Of a DNA stretch of 64,000 nucleotides, positions 55,484 through 63,031 are shown one piece after another (within the stretch, counting starts at the first letter, position 1; each line of letters starts with the position of its first letter). A model generated the notes under the pieces. It was given only the letters and a program-made list of their open reading frames with translations, was not told the origin of the DNA and did no database searches. The stretch comes from an uncultured Mucilaginibacter sp. GTDB taxonomy: Bacteria; Bacteroidota; Bacteroidia; Sphingobacteriales; Sphingobacteriaceae. The stretch spans positions 124,001 to 188,000 of the forward strand of contig CAJYJH010000010.1 of NCBI GenBank assembly GCA_913775265.1. Direction: 5' to 3'. A program made the translations under genes and the position numbers.

Positions 55484-55869
55484 GTTGCAGTTATTTTATT
55501 TTTAGACGATACAGTTCTAACTTCAATATGTTTATCAAAAAATATACACTTCCTGTGCCATAATGACGAGAAAACTTGTTGATAATGGCACACATACCGC
55601 CGTTCTCTGGAACATGATTTACACTTCTTACTGCATTAATATACCTGGTACAGAATAACCGGCTTGTGTTGATAGCTAATTACGGAGAGCCAAAATGTTT
55701 CATTGCCAAATGCCGCTCATTACTCCAGCTGTTAATTACCCAATAATATTAGAAACATGACTACAGATGCCTGTCTTGCCAAAATTTTGTATTATAAAAA
55801 TAGCCAGATAAAAAGAAAAAAATTATTAGGCACTTGTAAAGATAACGTATATATTTGCACTCCTCAAGC
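55484..55869. other. Intergenic region before tRNA-Ala
   Basis: These 386 bp show no supported gene on either strand. The only element recognised is the promoter of the tRNA at its right end. Confidence 0.55.
55850..55857 (+). promoter_or_regulatory. -7 promoter element of tRNA-Ala
   Basis: TATATTTG matches TAnnTTTG and ends 12 nt before the mature tRNA 5' end. Confidence 0.65.
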
Positions 55870-55943
<74 letters not shown>

Positions 55944-55953
55944 CAAATCATTT

Positions 55954-56002
55954 AAAAGGTCTGATCAGAAGCAATTTTGCAAAATGATCAGACCTTTTTA
56001 GT
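55954..56002 (+). terminator. Terminator of tRNA-Ala
   Basis: AAAAGGTCTGATCA (55954-55967) and its complement (55985-55998) form a 14-bp stem with a 17-nt loop, followed by T-rich sequence. Confidence 0.8.
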
Positions 56003-56288
56003 TTTATTAGAATTTCCTGATGGGTGATAGCTTTGACCAACATCTTTGCGAGATGTTAGCTTATCCCGCCGATAAATTTTTTTTGTTTCTAATAATCACA
56101 CTTCAACTTTATTAATAACCATCTGTTCTTTGACCTCAGAAACAATAATTAACATCCTAGTTTAAAAACTACGTTTCGTAGATCAGTGGAATTCTTGCTC
56201 AGATCTTCCTTTATTCTATGGGGAAGCAGTAAACTTACCTAAACATTGCTTTTTGACAACTCATAATGAACTATTTTGAATAACCTTA
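55999..56288. other. Intergenic region between tRNA-Ala and the SDR remnant
   Basis: AT-rich sequence with no supported gene. It may contain the lost C-terminal part of the decayed SDR gene, but I could not recognise any of it. Confidence 0.5.
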
Positions 56289-56746
56289 TCAATACATATT
56301 TTGCAATGATCTTATGGCATTAAGATTAACTAACCTTGGATCTAATACATCCAAACCAGCAGAAAAACCTGTTAAAAGATTTTCAGGGCTATCGATTTTC
56401 TGCATAAGCGGAACAAGATGATTTACCAGTCGAAATTGCGACAACACGTTAGTCTCAAGTATCCACAATAAACTTTTTACCGGACAGGAAAGCACTTCTC
56501 CTTCATCGATCGCCAATAGTTATTGTAAGATAATCAATCTCAATATCTTGCTCTTGCAGACTTTACACTAACTCAATCACTGATATTTCATCTGTAGCAT
56601 ATACATTCTTAATAACTACATTTTATCCTTATTTAAAAAAGAAATATCAGCACGTATCACCATCAAACCCATATCATGTATACATCAGCTGCCCAATGCC
56701 ATTAGCAGCTCCTACAACTAATCCTGTTGTTATTACACTATCATAT
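56289..56746 (-). pseudogene. Decayed short-chain dehydrogenase (SDR) gene
   Basis: The minus strand keeps pieces of an SDR enzyme. There is a glycine-rich start (TGLVVGAANGIG, from about 56740), a piece reading YATDEISVIELV and SLQEQDIEID, and an open stretch of 75 residues with AIDEGEVLSCPVKSLLWILE, TNVLSQFRLVNHLVPLMQK and a weak GFSAGL. The order fits the nucleotide-binding half of SDRs. Several stops and at least one frame change separate the pieces, and the catalytic YxxxK half is absent. The open stretch is not a gene on its own. Confidence 0.7.
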
Positions 56747-57076
56747 TAATAATGATTAAAGGTGACTTATAACTTTACGCGATGTAAGCATTTTCTTTAT
56801 AGGCAGCCTAGTTTTCATTTAATCTACTGAGGCTACAGCAGTTTTGCCTAGCTGCCTTTGTCAATTCGATATCTCTAACTTAAAAGGTTATTCAATTAAT
56901 CGACAGTAGCGGCGGTAAGGTTAACTATTTCATCAGCTTGTTAATACCCGCAGTAAACGAAAATGGCAAGCGACCAGTTTTTTGTGCTTACACCTTGTGA
57001 CTTCTGAGTCTGGACATAAATCGAATTATTTAGTCGAATTATTGAAGACTTTAAATGCATCAGCTATTGCTTAATA
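56747..57076. other. Intergenic region downstream of the response regulator gene
   Basis: These 330 bp show no supported gene or strong hairpin. The sequence is AT-rich like the adjoining pseudogene. Confidence 0.5.
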
Positions 57077-57811
57077 TCAACCAGTTTGCTTGTTCAAGAT
57101 ATCTAATACCTGCAACCGATAGAGCTTACCAATAGGTATGATGTTACTTCCTATATTAATCTCCTCCAGCGTATAAGAATCAATCTTATTCACCGAGACA
57201 AGATAAGACCGATGCACTCTGATAAATAATGATGCAGGCAACATTGCCTCAAGCGAACTGATCGCGTATTTCGTAATGACCGGGCCTTTGGTTGTATTTA
57301 TCTTTAGATAATCTTTTAAGCTCTCGATGTATTGAATATCAACAAGCATAACTTTTACCATCTTTCGGTCGGCCCGGAAGTACAGAAAAGCGTGATCAGC
57401 GGTGCCTTGGGCGTTGACTGGCGATTGGGTTTCACATCGGGCTTCCTGCTCCGGCAGTGCTTTCAAAACCGCTTTCAGGAACCGTTCGAAATGGATTGGT
57501 TTGACCAGGTAATCAGCAACGTCCAGCTCAAAGGCTTTAACAGCATACTGTTCAAAGGCAGTCGTCAGAATTATTTTCGGCGGATTGATAAGCGTGCCGA
57601 TCATATCCAAGCCTGTAATCTGTGGCATTTGAATATCAAGAAAAAGCAGATCAATATGTTGTTGTTTGAGCAGGCTAACGGCCTGCAGTGCATTACCACA
57701 TTCTCCCGCAAGGCTAAGTATAGGTAATTGAGCAACATAACGTCGCAATACTTCCCTCGCAGGGGGCTCATCATCAACGATGAGGCAATTATATCTCTTG
57801 ATCGGCTCCAT
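57077..57811 (-). CDS. LytTR family response regulator
   Basis: A 244-residue regulator. The receiver domain (about 7-122) has the acidic pair in IVDDEPPAREVL, phosphoacceptor Asp59 in LLFLDIQMP, and Lys in YLVKPIHFERFL. The LytTR DNA-binding domain (about 140-244) includes YIESLKDYLKI and FIRVHRSYLVSVNKI. It overlaps the kinase gene by 23 nt, so the two form a coupled operon. Target promoters are unknown. Confidence 0.95.
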   Translation of the reverse strand: MEPIKRYNCLIVDDEPPAREVLRRYVAQLPILSLAGECGNALQAVSLLKQQHIDLLFLDIQMPQITGLDMIGTLINPPKIILTTAFEQYAVKAFELDVADYLVKPIHFERFLKAVLKALPEQEARCETQSPVNAQGTADHAFLYFRADRKMVKVMLVDIQYIESLKDYLKINTTKGPVITKYAISSLEAMLPASLFIRVHRSYLVSVNKIDSYTLEEINIGSNIIPIGKLYRLQVLDILNKQTG

Positions 57812-58952
57812 GTTGAACAGTTGTAATTAACTCCGTAGGGCCGGTTGTCAGTGCAATCTTCAAATTAACAATATACATCTCTTTTTCATCATTGATCACC
57901 AGTTCATGCTGGCCCGGATACAGTAGTTCCAGGCGCTTGCGAACGTTAACGATCCCGATCCCTGGACTCAGTTTTTTACCAGTGATGGGTTTGCCATTGA
58001 TCAGTTTCATCGATAGTTCATGATTGTTTATGCAAACAGCCAAACTGATCCAAGGATGATCAGTTACCTGGCTTGCACCGTGCTTAAAGGCATTTTCGAT
58101 AAAGGGCAAAAGCATCAACGGGGTAATTAGGTGGTCAGATGTTTTTGGCATCTGAATAGATAGATCTAAACTTTGATCGTAACGTGCCGACTCCAATTTA
58201 AAATAATCTTGTATCATCTTCAGTTCCTTCTCAAGCGGCACTAATGGATTACTGCAATCATACAGGATATAACGGAGCAATTGAGACAGACCCATGATCA
58301 TACCTGATGCCTTTTCTGATACTTCCTGCGTATATGAGTATATATTGTTAAGGGTGTTAAATAAAAAATGCGGATGCAACTGCGCTTTTAACATTTGCAG
58401 CTCGGCATTCGCTTTTTCTTTTTCCAGCACCAGAGCTGCCTGCTGCCTTTCATAGAAGCACTTCATTAGCTTGATGGCGGCCGCTACTCCCCCAACCGTA
58501 ATACTTCCCCTCAAACCAGCCAGCATAGCCACACCGAACTGCACATAAAAAGCCGGATGAGACTCGCGGGCAACCATCGGCGAAATTTTATTCGCATTAA
58601 AATGACGTATATGGTCGATCACTGTCATAGATAAGGCCGCTGACATAGCCGCGGTTATAAACACTAATATCATTGCGCTTAATATTGCCCAGACATATCT
58701 TCCTGGTAATATCAGTTTGGGTATTACCAAATACATGAGCGTGTAAGCCAAAAATATGCTTGGGAACAAATACATCAAGGTTTCCGGCGATGTAATTAGC
58801 AGGCGATGCAGAAATGGTTGTTGCTGTAAAACAGGCGATGGCGAAAACGAGTACAGCAAAAGTTGAAAAAGGAACCAGAGCATCCAAAAGCTTATATGCC
58901 GCAAGGTTCGCCACTTAGCGCTATTAGAATAAACAAACGGTATTTGTTGCAT
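57789..58952 (-). CDS. LytS-type sensor histidine kinase
   Basis: A 387-residue kinase with four hydrophobic segments in the first 165 residues and a short coiled coil (about 165-190). The His-kinase domain has phosphoacceptor His193 in LHPHFLFNTLNNIY, an N-box in LLPFIENAFKHG and a G-box in GIGIVNVRKRL. There is no large sensor domain, so the signal is probably sensed in the membrane. It partners with the LytTR regulator directly downstream. Confidence 0.95.
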   Translation of the reverse strand: MQQIPFVYSNSAKWRTLRHISFWMLWFLFQLLLYSFSPSPVLQQQPFLHRLLITSPETLMYLFPSIFLAYTLMYLVIPKLILPGRYVWAILSAMILVFITAAMSAALSMTVIDHIRHFNANKISPMVARESHPAFYVQFGVAMLAGLRGSITVGGVAAAIKLMKCFYERQQAALVLEKEKANAELQMLKAQLHPHFLFNTLNNIYSYTQEVSEKASGMIMGLSQLLRYILYDCSNPLVPLEKELKMIQDYFKLESARYDQSLDLSIQMPKTSDHLITPLMLLPFIENAFKHGASQVTDHPWISLAVCINNHELSMKLINGKPITGKKLSPGIGIVNVRKRLELLYPGQHELVINDEKEMYIVNLKIALTTGPTELITTVQHGADQEI

Positions 58953-59149
58953 CGACCCTAATTATCACCCTAAGATACATATCAGCTATCAAAGCAAACT
59001 ATTGCCGGCAACTTATTCGACCGGCGCAACCAAGCCGCCTATGAGATCATTTCGTCGACGACCAAATGCGCTGATAGGCAAACAGCAGGTGTATGTTTTC
59101 AGAAAGACTACGTCGGGCTATTTTCCACAATTGGTATCATCAATCCCGG

Positions 59150-59157
59150 TAGATTTG
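59150..59157 (+). promoter_or_regulatory. -7 promoter element of the DUF4440-like gene
   Basis: TAGATTTG matches TAnnTTTG and ends 16 nt before ATG 59174. Confidence 0.55.
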
Positions 59158-59173
59158 AACAAAAACAATTGCT

Positions 59174-59641
59174 ATGAAGCCACTAGTCATCTTATTTTTT
59201 ATGACCTGTTTATCGCTTGCCGCGTTTGCGCAGCTCGATACTACGAGCTACCCAAAGGAGCGGCAGGAAATCCGGCAACTGTTACGAAGTCAAGGCTTCG
59301 GAACGAAATTAGATTGTGCGGATATGGTCGCAGTAGGGCCGAAAGGCGATATCTCCTACACGCGGCAGCAATGGATAGAAGCACAGAAAAAGGAAAAATT
59401 AGTATTTAAGGCTGTAAAGCCAATACCCGACAATGAGTTGATTCGCATCTACGATGGGACAACTGCGGTAGTCAACTTGCTGATCAATGTCAATATTGTT
59501 GTTGATGGACGTGATTTGAATATCAAGGTTCGCCGTTTGGAGGTGTACCACAAAACTGCCGGTACTTGGTGCCGCGTGGCAGGCCAGGGAACGCAAGTAG
59601 ATGAAAGCTTATTCCCGGTAAACACTAACAATAAACCTTAA
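59174..59641 (+). CDS. Secreted NTF2-like (DUF4440-type) protein
   Basis: A 155-residue protein with a signal peptide (KPLVILFFMTCLSLAAFAQ). The rest has the NTF2-like order of helices and strands: ERQEIRQLLRSQGF, ISYTRQQWIEAQKKEKLVFK, ELIRIYDGTTAVVNLLINVN, and YHKTAGTWCRVAGQGTQVDE at the end. This matches DUF4440-type proteins, which mostly lack a proven function. It is divergent from the LytS gene and 10 nt before a broken lipoprotein gene. Confidence 0.8.
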   Translation: MKPLVILFFMTCLSLAAFAQLDTTSYPKERQEIRQLLRSQGFGTKLDCADMVAVGPKGDISYTRQQWIEAQKKEKLVFKAVKPIPDNELIRIYDGTTAVVNLLINVNIVVDGRDLNIKVRRLEVYHKTAGTWCRVAGQGTQVDESLFPVNTNNKP

Positions 59642-59651
59642 TCAAATCACC

Positions 59652-60466
59652 ATGAAAAAAATAATCAAGTTCGTTTTTGCATTAACATTCATCAGCACGT
59701 TGCTGCTGAGTGTTGCCTGTAAAAAAGATTCAGATAAAGAAAACAAGGGTCTGTACAGCTTCTCAAACACGGAGTATACCGGCCTTGCCAATGTAGGCAA
59801 TCCCTACTTTCCGAGGCCCTTGTCTTTAAGATTTAGCGAGGGAAACGATGTTGCAGCGTGGTCACATCTGACGCTTTCCGTTTGGCGCTGAGGCGATGTG
59901 CATGGCAAAATAACAAAAGTAGAGGAGGATACTGAGGGAAAGACCACGGTCATCGTTCTTTTTGATCTGCCGGGGATGAACAATTCAATTCGCCATAGGT
60001 CTACACTATTTCAGCCGATAAGAAAACCATTACAGGGGGCTCTTCACCAATCATCTCCATGGTCGATATGAAGCTGTTTCCCAAAGATGCACTCAGCGTT
60101 GTAGGTGTTTGGGCACAGCATGACTATCCTGAATGGTTCCCGGATGTGAACATCATTAATTTCCTGGAAAAGGGCGTAACCAATTACAAGCAAAGCGGGA
60201 AATATATTCTTGGCGTTTTTGATCTAAATTTAAATTTCGCCGAAAACTATAAACAGGACGGCTCGCGGATCGCCTTCACTGGTGCTAACCCGGATGTTGA
60301 CAGGCCGCGAATTACATCTGTTCCGTATTATGGGGTGCTCTCCGCTGATGGAAAGATATTATACGTTGATGCCTATGCGTTTTCTACGGCCCGCATATCA
60401 ACTTCATTAAGTACATTTCCATGGTATGGCCCAAAAGACACCACGCCTTGGTTGATCAGGCAATAA
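59652..60466 (+). pseudogene. Lipoprotein gene broken by a stop and a frameshift
   Basis: From ATG 59652 a signal with lipobox SVAC leads to a mature part LYSFSNTEYTGLANVGNPYF. TGA at 59889-59891 interrupts after LTLSVWR, but the frame goes on with GDVHGKITKVEEDTEGKTTV. At about 59998 one base is missing; the protein continues in the next frame as YTISADKKTITGGSSPIISM and ends WYGPKDTTPWLIRQ. Restored length is about 271 residues. The family is not recognised. Two separate lesions argue for true decay rather than one read error. Confidence 0.8.
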
Positions 60467-60582
60467 ATACCGCCTTAAAAACTTGATATAAATTAAAATG
60501 GGCTCGAACAGTAGTTGGCTATTTTTTTAATACTGAGATTTAAGTAACACGTAAGTATAGCAAAATTTTACTTGTTACAAAA

Positions 60583-60614
60583 AAAAGCCATCAAATTAAA
60601 ATTTGATGGCTTTT
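60583..60614 (-). terminator. Original tRNA-Asn terminator at the element boundary
   Basis: AAAAGCCATCAAATT (60583-60597) pairs with 60600-60614, with A and T runs at the ends on both strands. It lies directly 3' of the tRNA-Asn fragment on the minus strand, as expected for the terminator of the former tRNA gene. Confidence 0.8.
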
Positions 60615-60615
60615 G

Positions 60616-60659
60616 CTCCTGAGGCTGGGCTCGAACCAGCGACCCTCTGATTAACAGTC
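60616..60659 (-). other. attL: 3' fragment of tRNA-Asn (GTT)
   Basis: Read on the minus strand, 44 nt match the 3' part of tRNA-Asn. They run from GACTGTTAATCAG (anticodon loop with GTT) through the variable loop and T arm (GCTGGTTCGAGCCCAGC) to the acceptor strand CTCAGGA with discriminator G. The 5' half is missing: past 60659 the sequence no longer pairs. Next to an integrase this is a classic attachment site in a tRNA 3' end. The intact tRNA should lie at the far end of the element. Confidence 0.85.
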
Positions 60660-60771
60660 TATGGGAGGCTCGTTTTGATATTTTGTTTTACATTCAAATA
60701 GCTGTATTTCAATATTTTATAAAAATGTCGTTTTGTGATCTTTTACTTTTTTTTGCCATTCTTTGTCCATT

Positions 60772-60855
60772 TGTGTGAGAAATGTGTGAGATTAAACTAA
60801 GCGATTTTATGCGAAATTTGCGTAATTTCACATGTTCTAAAAAAATTGTGTGAGA
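60772..60855 (+). repeat. Three direct copies of TGTGTGAGA before the integrase
   Basis: Exact 9-bp copies lie at 60772-60780, 60783-60791 and 60847-60855. The first two are 11 bp apart, about one helical turn. They may be arm-type sites for the integrase N-terminal domain; this is inferred from position and spacing. Confidence 0.65.
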
Positions 60856-60886
60856 GAAATAGGCGTTTTACTTAATTTTAATAAAA

Positions 60887-62128
60887 ATGGCAGTAAAAGT
60901 TAACTTATATTTAGATGAACGGAAGGTTGAAACCGGTAAGAAAGCACCGGTAAAAATCAGGTTATACATCTCTCGTACCGATATTAGGCACTACCATACC
61001 GACATATACCTGACGGCTCAACAGTTCCAACAATCCTATCTAACCGAAAAACCTAAGAAAGCATTTCAGGAAACTAAAATAACTTTAGATGCCATAGAAG
61101 CAAAGGCAAATAGAATTATTACTAAAATGGATGGCTTATTTATCCTTGATAAATTTGAGCGGGAAATGTTTCGCTCTCAAGCCGCCACTACAGACGTATG
61201 CGCCTACTATCAGGACTATATAAATGAACTGACGAGGAATGGCCGTGCAGGCACTGCCTCCAACTACCGTTTAAGTTTAAAGTCATTGCTTGAATTTGCC
61301 GGCAAGGATAAACACCCCGCATCAAGCCTTTCATTTGCACGGATTACAGTCGATTTTTTAAACAGATATGAAAGCTGGATGGTAGCTGCCGACAAGTCCA
61401 AAACTACTGTAGGTATCTACTTACGCCCTTTACGGGCTATTTTCAATAAAGCTATGGAAGAAGGCAGTATAGCAATTGAACTGTATCCTTTTAAAAAATA
61501 TAAAATACCTACAGGCCAAAACATAAAGAAGGCCCTAAGTAAGGAGGAATTAAAAAAACTGTATACTGCGCCGGTAGAGCCAGGCAGCCCTAAAGAGAAA
61601 GCAAGGGATTTTTGGTTTTTTAGTTATCAGTGTAATGGAATGAACTTTCGGGATATTGCAGAATTAAAGTATAAAAACATTAATAAGAAATCAATTTCAT
61701 TTTTGCGACATAAAACGCTATATACCACTAAAGACAAACCGAAGCCCATCATTATTCCTTTAACAGAAACGATTAAGGCTGTTATAGAACGTTACGGCAC
61801 CCGCCCCGTTTTGCCTGACAATTATGTGTTCTCGATATTGAATAAAAAGATGGATGAAGCAGAGAAACTAAGGGTTAACCAAAATTTCATTCGTTTTGTC
61901 AATCAGCATATTCAGAAGTTAGCAAAAGAACTAGACCTGGATGGTGAAATTTCTACTTACTACGCACGGCATTCGTTCACAACCGCCGCTATCCGTAATG
62001 GCGCAAAAATGGAGTTGATACAGGAAAGCTTAGGTCACCGTAGTTTAAACACCACGCAAAACTATTGGGCTGGTTTCGAGGATAACGTAAAGCAGGAAAT
62101 CGCTGATAAGTTGATGGACTTTAGCTAA
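60887..62128 (+). CDS. Tyrosine recombinase/integrase
   Basis: A 413-residue integrase. An N-terminal arm-binding domain (about 1-95, KVNLYLDERKVETGKKAPVK) precedes a SAM-like core-binding domain (about 105-205) and the catalytic domain. Catalytic residues: Arg in GMNFRDIAELKYKNI (about 250), Arg361 in YYARHSFTT (the HxxR motif has Tyr in place of the first His, common in this phylum), His in LGHRSLNTT and nucleophile Tyr393 in QNYWAGF. It lies beside the tRNA-Asn fragment and points into the element, so it probably drives its integration. Confidence 0.96.
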   Translation: MAVKVNLYLDERKVETGKKAPVKIRLYISRTDIRHYHTDIYLTAQQFQQSYLTEKPKKAFQETKITLDAIEAKANRIITKMDGLFILDKFEREMFRSQAATTDVCAYYQDYINELTRNGRAGTASNYRLSLKSLLEFAGKDKHPASSLSFARITVDFLNRYESWMVAADKSKTTVGIYLRPLRAIFNKAMEEGSIAIELYPFKKYKIPTGQNIKKALSKEELKKLYTAPVEPGSPKEKARDFWFFSYQCNGMNFRDIAELKYKNINKKSISFLRHKTLYTTKDKPKPIIIPLTETIKAVIERYGTRPVLPDNYVFSILNKKMDEAEKLRVNQNFIRFVNQHIQKLAKELDLDGEISTYYARHSFTTAAIRNGAKMELIQESLGHRSLNTTQNYWAGFEDNVKQEIADKLMDFS

Positions 62129-62136
62129 AATTCGAA

Positions 62137-62153
62137 GTTCACTTTTTGTGAAC
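62137..62153. promoter_or_regulatory. Putative HigA operator
   Basis: GTTCAC-TTTTT-GTGAAC is a perfect 6-bp inverted repeat with a 5-nt centre. It starts 8 nt after the integrase stop and stands 7 nt upstream of the higBA -7 element, where HigA-type antitoxins bind. It could also be part of an integrase terminator. Confidence 0.55.
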
Positions 62154-62160
62154 CTATGGT

Positions 62161-62168
62161 TATATTTG
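62161..62168 (+). promoter_or_regulatory. -7 promoter element of the higBA locus
   Basis: TATATTTG matches TAnnTTTG and ends 11 nt before the former higB ATG at 62180. Confidence 0.6.
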
Positions 62169-62179
62169 TTATTAGGAAC

Positions 62180-62510
62180 ATGAAAGTCCATTTGATTTAA
62201 AAGCAATCATTAGAAGAATTTGTCAACAGACATCTAAGAAGTAAAATCTCTCTAGAAGATTGAACAGAAAAACTTAAGCTAGCAGACTGGGAGCAACCAA
62301 GTGATATGAAACAAACTTTCAATACCGCTGATTTCTTAGGTAAAAGCAGTAACCAGGTTGTTTTTGATATTGCCGGTAATAATTACCGGATGATCTGCAA
62401 GTTTTTATTTGGCGTAAAACAGGCTAATTTATTATTGTTGGATTGGAACTCATGCAGAATACAATAAGATTTGTAAACAAGGTCACCAATACACTATCAA
62501 TCTTTACTAA
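62180..62510 (+). pseudogene. higB: HigB-like toxin gene, inactivated
   Basis: From ATG 62180 the frame reads KVHLI, a TAA, KQSLEEFVNRHLRSKISLED, a TGA at a place where Trp is usual, then TEKLKLADWEQPSDMKQTFN, TADFLGKSSNQVVFDIAGNN and YRMICKF. A frame change near 62430 then leads to WIGTHAEYNKICKQGHQYTI and NLY, with stop TAA 62508-62510. The order matches HigB mRNA interferases, with two stops and one frameshift. The toxin is dead while the adjoining antitoxin is intact. Confidence 0.85.
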
Positions 62511-62511
62511 C

Positions 62512-62967
62512 ATGGAAGCAACAACAATAAAATATACCATTATTAAAAACAAGGATCAATATGACCGATATTGCACCCAGTTGGAGACCTTGCTCACTCA
62601 AGCAAATAGTGAATCCTTACAAGACGAAATTGACCTAGTGACACTACTAATCGAGAAGTATAATGAAGAACATAACACATTTAAGGAAACTGATCCAATT
62701 ACCCTGTTACGTTCTTTCATGCAAGATCATCAATTAAAATCTCAGGACATGGCTGCAATTTTAGGGATTGGCAAAAACTACGTGTCTGATATATTAAATT
62801 ACAAAAAAGGGTTATCTAAGGAGGTAATAAGAAAGTTAGCTGATCATTTCAAAGTCAGGCAAGAGGCATTTAATCGTCCGTATAAATTAATTTCCCCTAT
62901 AAATGCACACCTCCGTAATGCCCGTGTAATGAATACAACCAAGCAACTCCAATACGCCGGTAAATAA
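62512..62967 (+). CDS. higA: HigA-like antitoxin with XRE-type helix-turn-helix
   Basis: A 151-residue protein starting at ATG 62512 (EATTIKYTIIKNKDQYDRYC), 1 nt after the toxin stop. The helix-turn-helix is at about 85-140: MQDHQLKSQDMAAILGIGKN and VSDILNYKKGLSKEVIRKLA. HigA antitoxins neutralise HigB and repress the operon by binding upstream repeats such as that at 62137-62153. An upstream start at 62443 would read toxin codons in another frame and is rejected. With no live toxin it may serve only as a DNA-binding regulator. Confidence 0.88.
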   Translation: MEATTIKYTIIKNKDQYDRYCTQLETLLTQANSESLQDEIDLVTLLIEKYNEEHNTFKETDPITLLRSFMQDHQLKSQDMAAILGIGKNYVSDILNYKKGLSKEVIRKLADHFKVRQEAFNRPYKLISPINAHLRNARVMNTTKQLQYAGK

Positions 62968-63031
62968 ACCTATAATGTAAGGTTGAGACCCGTTTTTTAG
63001 GTCTTATCGTTACAATAAAGGCAATAACCTG

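Larger units (their letters stand above)
60467..60886. other. Chromosome-element junction region
   Basis: These 420 bp hold no gene. They contain a hairpin, the tRNA-Asn fragment and three 9-bp repeats, each listed separately. Confidence 0.7.

Noticed and set aside
59002..59409. A plus-strand open frame of 135 codons overlapping the DUF4440-like gene
   Set aside because: Its composition is rich in Arg and Cys and unlike a protein family, and the overlapping frame has a signal peptide and NTF2-like pattern.
62443..62511. A longer start for the antitoxin gene
   Set aside because: These codons are the shifted frame of the toxin C-terminus; ATG 62512 gives the usual antitoxin start.
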